Shown piece by piece: positions 59,341 to 64,000 of a DNA stretch of 64,000 bases; positions within the stretch are counted from its first letter, which is position 1, and each line of letters starts with the position of its first letter. The position numbers were made by a program, and so were the translations under genes. The stretch covers positions 31,297,974-31,361,973 of the forward strand of contig NC_067121.1 of assembly GCF_021347895.1 (NCBI RefSeq), in the 5' to 3' direction. Under the pieces are notes generated by a model. It searched no databases and was not told the DNA's origin. It saw only the letters and a list, made by a program, of their open reading frames with translations. Source of the stretch: Acanthochromis polyacanthus (lineage: Eukaryota; Chordata; Actinopteri; Pomacentridae).

Positions 59341-60764
59341 GTAACCGACATGTTTTGTGCTCTCTCTCATTTTTGCTCGACATTCTGCAAAACATTTTCT
59401 CTTTCTTATGCAGAATTAGATGAGATACTCTTCTCATGCCTGTCTGGCTGCTAAAACCACAGCTTGTCTTTTCCTCTGGTTTTAATATGAATTATATAAA
59501 CAGGCTGCAGCATGTTAATTAGAGCTGCTGGTAGGTGGTCGGTTTTTCACCTTTAGACAGGCTTGCTGTTTCCCCCTGACTCAAGGAATCTAAGCGGAAC
59601 AGCTGCTGCCAGTAGCCTTAATATTTATCATCTTCTCATCTGTGCAACGATTGAAGAAGCTTTATTTTGCCAAAAGTCTAAACTGCGGCTGTACAAGAAA
59701 CATCTGACGTTAAAATATTGCTTTCTTATTGTTAACAAAGACCAAGAAAAGCCCAAAACCAAGAGCACTTTAATCTGTCTCTTAACAAACAGAAGTTTCT
59801 GGGCATTTTTTCCCCCCTTGTCTCATGTTTTTATTCATTGTTGGCTCATTTTTCACTGCAGTTTATAAAGTAATGCACCTTTATAGAAACAGCATAACCA
59901 TGACTAGAAGTAGAGAAAAATCAATGTCTTTTGTGCAGCATAACAAAGATATAATACCATAAATCATAAAAAAAGAATGTGGAGTTTCTTTGTTTTTTAT
60001 GATACAAAAATGGGAAAATTTGAAATCAACATACAAGACTTTACCAAGTTCCCACTGGCATTAAGCAGTTAGAAACATCTACTACTTTTATTTTTAATTT
60101 GCTTTCATACTTGTCTAAAATATGCTCTGTGTAAACACTGCCTGCAGTTCAGCCCTAAAGTCCCTACATTTTTGTCAAGTAACTTTTACTGAGTCACAAA
60201 TGGCTTCACAGTTGCAGAAAGAAGCATAAAATTTTCTGTTTTTTACAGAATTTAGGTGTGCATATGTTCTTTTTCCTTTTTTTTTGGCAAGACGCATAGA
60301 ATAAAGTCATTTTTTGGCTGCTAAAAAGTGTTATTTTATAAATATAACATGCCTTTTAAACCCACTGGCAGATTTTGGGGTTCAGAGGGTTAAAAGCTGC
60401 GACAGATATGTCATTTTATGGGCAGTAATTTGCTAAAACAGCTGAAATCTATAAAAGAGGAGTAAATAGTCAGTTTCTGAGGGACTATTCTCAACAGCAG
60501 ATTAATACACATTTAGTTTTCTTGTGAATAATTACAGCTGCAGGATGATATATGTGAGCTTAATGACTTTTAGACAACAGTGGATTACACAGAGGAACAA
60601 GATATACAGACAATGCTTGTGTTAAAAGGATATATTTATTATTTTTGGCTTTTTAATGGGGTTCAGTGACTTCAAGAAGAACGCTAAATGTGCTCGGCTT
60701 TACGCTTCCGTATGTTTGCAAGTATTTTCTTCTATAAATACATCTTGTCTTTGATGCTCCACAG
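59341..60764 (+). other. Intron 5 of the BRINP gene (1.4 kb)
   Basis: GT...AG. Contains copy A1 (59730-59915) of a direct repeat whose partner is in intron 6. Confidence 0.85.
59730..59915 (+). repeat. Direct repeat A, copy 1
   Basis: TGTTAACAAAGACCAAGAAA ... CTTAACAAACAGAAGTTTCT ... CATTGTTGGCTCATTTTTCA ... TAGAAACAGCATAACCATGA. Copy 2 is at 61977-62160 in the same orientation with scattered differences. Homology may reach about 40 bp further left. Confidence 0.9.
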
Positions 60765-61001
60765 GGCTGCAGGTCATCCTACCGGGGTATTTACAGACCC
60801 GCTTCATTCAGGCAGCTCTCGACTACATTGGCTGTAAATCCGAGGGCCGGTTTGTTTGCCAGAACAGCGACTGCTGGTGTGAGTGCGGCGTGGATTTTCC
60901 TCAATGTAACTGCCCCCACTCAGACCTGGACACTCTGGAGAACAACCTGCTGCGCATCAGAGACGCCTGGAGGCTGACCAACCAGGAGTTTGAAGAGTCT
61001 G
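60765..61001 (+). CDS. brinp3: BRINP3-like protein, coding exon 5 (Cys-rich segment)
   Basis: Encodes residues 265-343 plus one base. It starts GLQVILPGYLQTRFIQAAL, then a Cys-rich segment with Cys 288, 296, 301, 303, 305, 312 and 314 (SDCWCECG, PQCNCP), and ends DAWRLTNQEFEES. The spacing follows the BRINP family's EGF-like Cys-rich part after the MACPF region. The acceptor is TCCACAG|GG and the donor TCTG|GTGAGT (phase 1). The next exon, expected to begin with the rest of an Asp/Gly codon and the E-F-K...RLP segment, is not within the window, so the protein is cut at about residue 343, under half of the family's usual 750-780 residues. Confidence 0.93.
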
Positions 61002-61484
61002 GTGAGTCAGAAATTAATTCACTATGACCCTCTGAAATGGAACTTGAAAATGTCAGCGTGAATAGCGCTTTCAAAAAAACATAAAAAATGAAAAAAACAC
61101 AGATGGAACATTGGCTTTTAAAATCTGCCTTGCTAAGCTGGACCGCAGGACACAGGTCATTTTTTTCCCCCCTCAAAAACAAATACATTTAAACTTGAAT
61201 TCAAGAGCTGAAGTCATTCTTGTTTTTGTTCTAAATGCATTGTTGGCTGTCCAACACTGGCAGCAGCCTGGCGCCGAATCGAGAGACCCGTCAGTCATTG
61301 TGTCAGATCACGATTGTGCTGATGCCCTGATGTGCTGAGGGCTGCTTTAAGGTTTCAGTCAGTCCCTCTGTTCTCACTGAAGTGTCGTGAAGAAGTACAC
61401 AAGTAAAGCATGTTCAAGAAATATCAAGCACCATATTCAACTGCTTTATTCTGTACTAAAACCAAACTGTAACAACAGAAAATT

Positions 61485-61944
61485 GTTCATTTGTGAGCTT
61501 CGGAGGTCCTGGTAGAGTCTGAGGAGCTCTGTGCAGTTATTTGCATAAACCAAAATGAATCAAATGAAAAAATGGGATTAAAAATTTTATTATCCTTTTT
61601 GTTTGATTACTTCACAAATGCATAATTGTCTCTCAGTTTAATTTTTCATTGTTTACTTTCGGGTTTTGGCTTTGGAATTAGACTTTTCAACCAAAAAAAG
61701 CTAGAAATTCACTCAGTGTTCTTATTTTCCATTTCTGTGTTTTGCACTGGTTGGACTGTAGCTTTAGCGCTTGGGGGAGTCTTCAGGCAGCCACAGACCA
61801 TCGGATCACACAATAATTTCTTGGCACCTCTATATGCTTGGCATTATTAAAGTTATAGACAAACTCTTGTTTAATGTTATCTTTAAATCATGTCTTTATC
61901 TGACCACACTCCCTCTGGGTCGGCCGCATTGGTTGGGGAGAGAA
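61485..61944 (+). repeat. Direct repeat B, copy 1
   Basis: About 460 bp, from GTTCATTTGTGAGCTTCGGA to GGTTGGGGAGAGAA. It is nearly identical to 62164-62640. Diagnostic differences are few, so the duplication is recent. Confidence 0.95.
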
Positions 61945-61976
61945 ACGTCGGACGACAAAGTGTTTTTTTTCTTTTT

Positions 61977-62160
61977 GTTAACAAAGACGAAGAAAGGCCA
62001 AAACCAGCAGCACTTTAGTTTGTCTTTTAACAAACAGAAGTTTCTAAGGATTTTCTTTTGCTTTTCTCATATTTTTACTCACTGTTGGCTCATTTTTCAC
62101 GGCTGTTTATAAAGCCCTGCAGCTTTATAGAAACAACATAACCATGACCAGGAGTACAGA
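61977..62160 (+). repeat. Direct repeat A, copy 2
   Basis: Second copy of the block at 59730-59915. It lies between B1 and B2, giving the order A1, coding exon, B1, A2, B2. Confidence 0.9.
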
Positions 62161-62163
62161 ATG

Positions 62164-62640
62164 GTTCATTTGTGAGCTTCGGAGGTCCAGGTAGAGTCTG
62201 AGGAGCTCTGTGCAGTTATTTGCATAAACCAAAATGAATCAAATGAAAAAATGGGATTAAAACTTTCATTATCCTTTTTGTCTGATTACTTCACAAATGC
62301 ATAATTGTCTCTCAGTTTAATTTTTCATTGTTTACTTTCGGGTTTTTGCTTCGGAATTAGACTTTTCAACCCAAAAAGCTAGAAATTTATTCAGTGTTCT
62401 TATTTTCCATTTCTGTGTTTTGCACTGGTTGGACTGTAGCTTTAGCGCTTGGGGGAGTCTTCAGGCAGCCACAGACCATCGAATCACGCAGTAATTTCTT
62501 GGCACATCTATATGTTTGGCATTATTAAAGTTATAGACAAAACCTTGTCTAGAACATTATTATAATAATATTATCTTTACTTTAAATCATGTATTTATGT
62601 GACCACGCTCCCTCTGGGTCGGCACCGGTTGGGGAGAGAA
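62164..62640 (+). repeat. Direct repeat B, copy 2
   Basis: About 477 bp. It differs from B1 by point changes and by a small insert with AATATTATTATAAT-type sequence (near 62550-62575). Confidence 0.95.
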
Positions 62641-62693
62641 GTACACTAAAAAGAGTATGAAGGCGTTTTAATCCAAGCAGCAACCACAATAAC

Positions 62694-62880
62694 AGTTCTC
62701 ATAGCTGAGTGGTTGGGGAGCGAACCACATGGGTGCAAATGCCTTCAAGCAGTGAGTCCCTGATTCAATTCCTGGCCAACATAGACCTTTACGGCATGTT
62801 GATCTTCTGCTCTCTTTCCCCTCATTCTCGCTCTCTCTCCACTACAACTGTCCAATAAAGGCAAAAATGCCAAAAAATAT
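62694..62880 (+). mobile_element. tRNA-derived SINE
   Basis: The head CTCATAGCTGAGTGGTTGGG is A-box-like and GATTCAATTCCTGG is B-box-like (about 62762-62775). A pyrimidine-rich body (TCTCTTTCCCCTCATTCTCG) and the tail CCAATAAAGGCAAAAATGCC follow, which I recognise from a SINE family common in percomorph fish. It ends in an A/T run. Confidence 0.85.
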
Positions 62881-64000
62881 ATATTTTTTAAAACAATGCA
62901 TTGGTTCATGGCTTCCGCCTGTGAGTAATGTTCACATATGTCTCCAAATCCTTCAGCTGGGCTGCATTAAATACATAATACGACTGCTCTAGCCAGTCTA
63001 CCACTGGCTCCAGGCACAGTCTGACTGAAAACACAGAAATGGAAAATTTCAATCAAGTCTTTTTGTCATTCAAAAATCTAATTCTGAGGCAACAACTCAG
63101 ACTGAAACTACTGCAATTTAAACTGACAAACAATTATCCAATTCTTTATTAATCAAACAACATGGATAATGAGAACATTTGATGCAATTTGATGCTGCAA
63201 ATTTAACAAACAATCGCAAGAACACATCCTGGTAAACAGATTTCACTGCCTGTTTGCCCTTGTTTACACTGTTTCTGCTAAGCAAAGCTAATCACTGTCC
63301 CAAAAGGGACAAACTACTACTTTAAAGTCATGTCATTAACTTACAAAAATAACAATTATTTAATTCTCTAATGATGACAGAACAACCGCTGCCGAAATTT
63401 GTCCAAACAAAAAGGAAAAGATGACTACGAAATCCAAATGCCAATTGTATCTCTGCTCCGGTTCAAAGCTCTGATTGTTTGACACCGACTCAAAGGTCTC
63501 ATGTGTACATTCAGACTGTGTTTTCCTCATTAACTCCTCTTATATTTATGCCCTTCAGTGGTATAAAAAAATAGACACAAATAAATGAACTAGCAATTAC
63601 AGCAAACCTGGCCTGTGTTCCAGGCACGTAATGATGCATTATTGCATTGTTTTTGAGACACTGCTGTGATTACCATAAACACACAATACCACGGCGGAGA
63701 AGATTAGTAGCCTCAACTGCCATTTACACAACAGTTTACACAGATATTCGCTGCCGGTATGGTGACACAAATCAGCCGTATAAACTGGATGTTGCCTCAC
63801 AAAGCCGTGGACCTTTGACCTCTGTGGTGCTGATGTTGACCTCTTCTGATTTGCCCGTTTTACAGCTTGAATTCAGCCTCTTTCTGAGTGAGAAACTGGC
63901 GGTTTTGTATGCAAATGTTGCACTGACAGGTTGCTAAAGTTCCCCCAAATCATCAACAAACTTTTCTGACATACGGTAATTTTTTTGTTAGGTTTGACAC

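Larger units (their letters stand above)
61002..64000 (+). other. Start of intron 6 of the BRINP gene (runs off the window)
   Basis: GT at 61002 and no supported acceptor before the window ends. Most of 61485-62880 is repeat (B1, A2, B2 and a SINE). The frame at 63647-63937 has no BRINP-like sequence, so the next exon lies outside. Confidence 0.8.

Overview
This window is vertebrate nuclear DNA, almost certainly from a teleost and probably a percomorph. It is AT-rich and mostly non-coding, with GT-AG introns, CA/TG microsatellites, tRNA-derived SINEs, decayed LINEs, Tc1-like and hAT-like transposons, and several interspersed repeats that I recognise as common in fish genomes. There are no bacterial operons, phage, CRISPR arrays or free-standing tRNA or rRNA genes.

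The only host gene I can support lies on the + strand in the right-hand third. It is the 5' part of a BRINP-family gene (BMP/retinoic-acid-inducible neural-specific protein), closest to BRINP3. A probable non-coding first exon ends at 45330. Five coding exons follow: 45533-45798, 50167-50369, 55114-55331, 59235-59340 and 60765-61001. All junctions are GT-AG and all phases agree (2, 1, 0, 1, 1). They give 343 codons plus one base: signal peptide, MACPF-type region with the YGTHF signature, and the start of the Cys-rich region. The C-terminal part lies beyond the window. Two upstream ORFs precede or overlap the start codon.

Positions 1-45000 look like a gene-poor upstream region. They hold a Tc1-like relic (2380-2965), a LINE relic (4640-5045), a TTAA-flanked foldback element (5243-6351) inside an older fish repeat, a LINE 3' part (12240-12990), a SINE (21495-21713), a hAT-like element with 6-bp target duplication and a transposase first exon (22586-23877), and a broken ORF with a Cys2...Cys2 ZAD-like domain (26240-26759). 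Further right are a Tc1 relic with a LINE tail inserted (32090-32810), a Tc1-like element carrying a complete 1.9-kb second element (34834-38053), and two LINE relics (38540-39290, 40330-40930). Unique low-repeat stretches, notably 18000-21150 and 24520-24964, are candidates for conserved regulatory DNA of the neural gene.

The introns are short (1.4-4.7 kb) and carry further fish repeats. Direct repeats of about 185 bp sit in introns 5 and 6 on either side of coding exon 5, and a 460-bp block is duplicated in intron 6.

I found no clearly new multi-gene system. The most unusual items are the foldback element with mirrored small ORFs and a GC-rich core, the ZAD-like ORF split at an A12 run beside two hairpins, the PCNA-box-like motif at the transposase N terminus, and the nested 1.9-kb element with an unassigned ORF. 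Family names rest on reading and memory; no database search was run.
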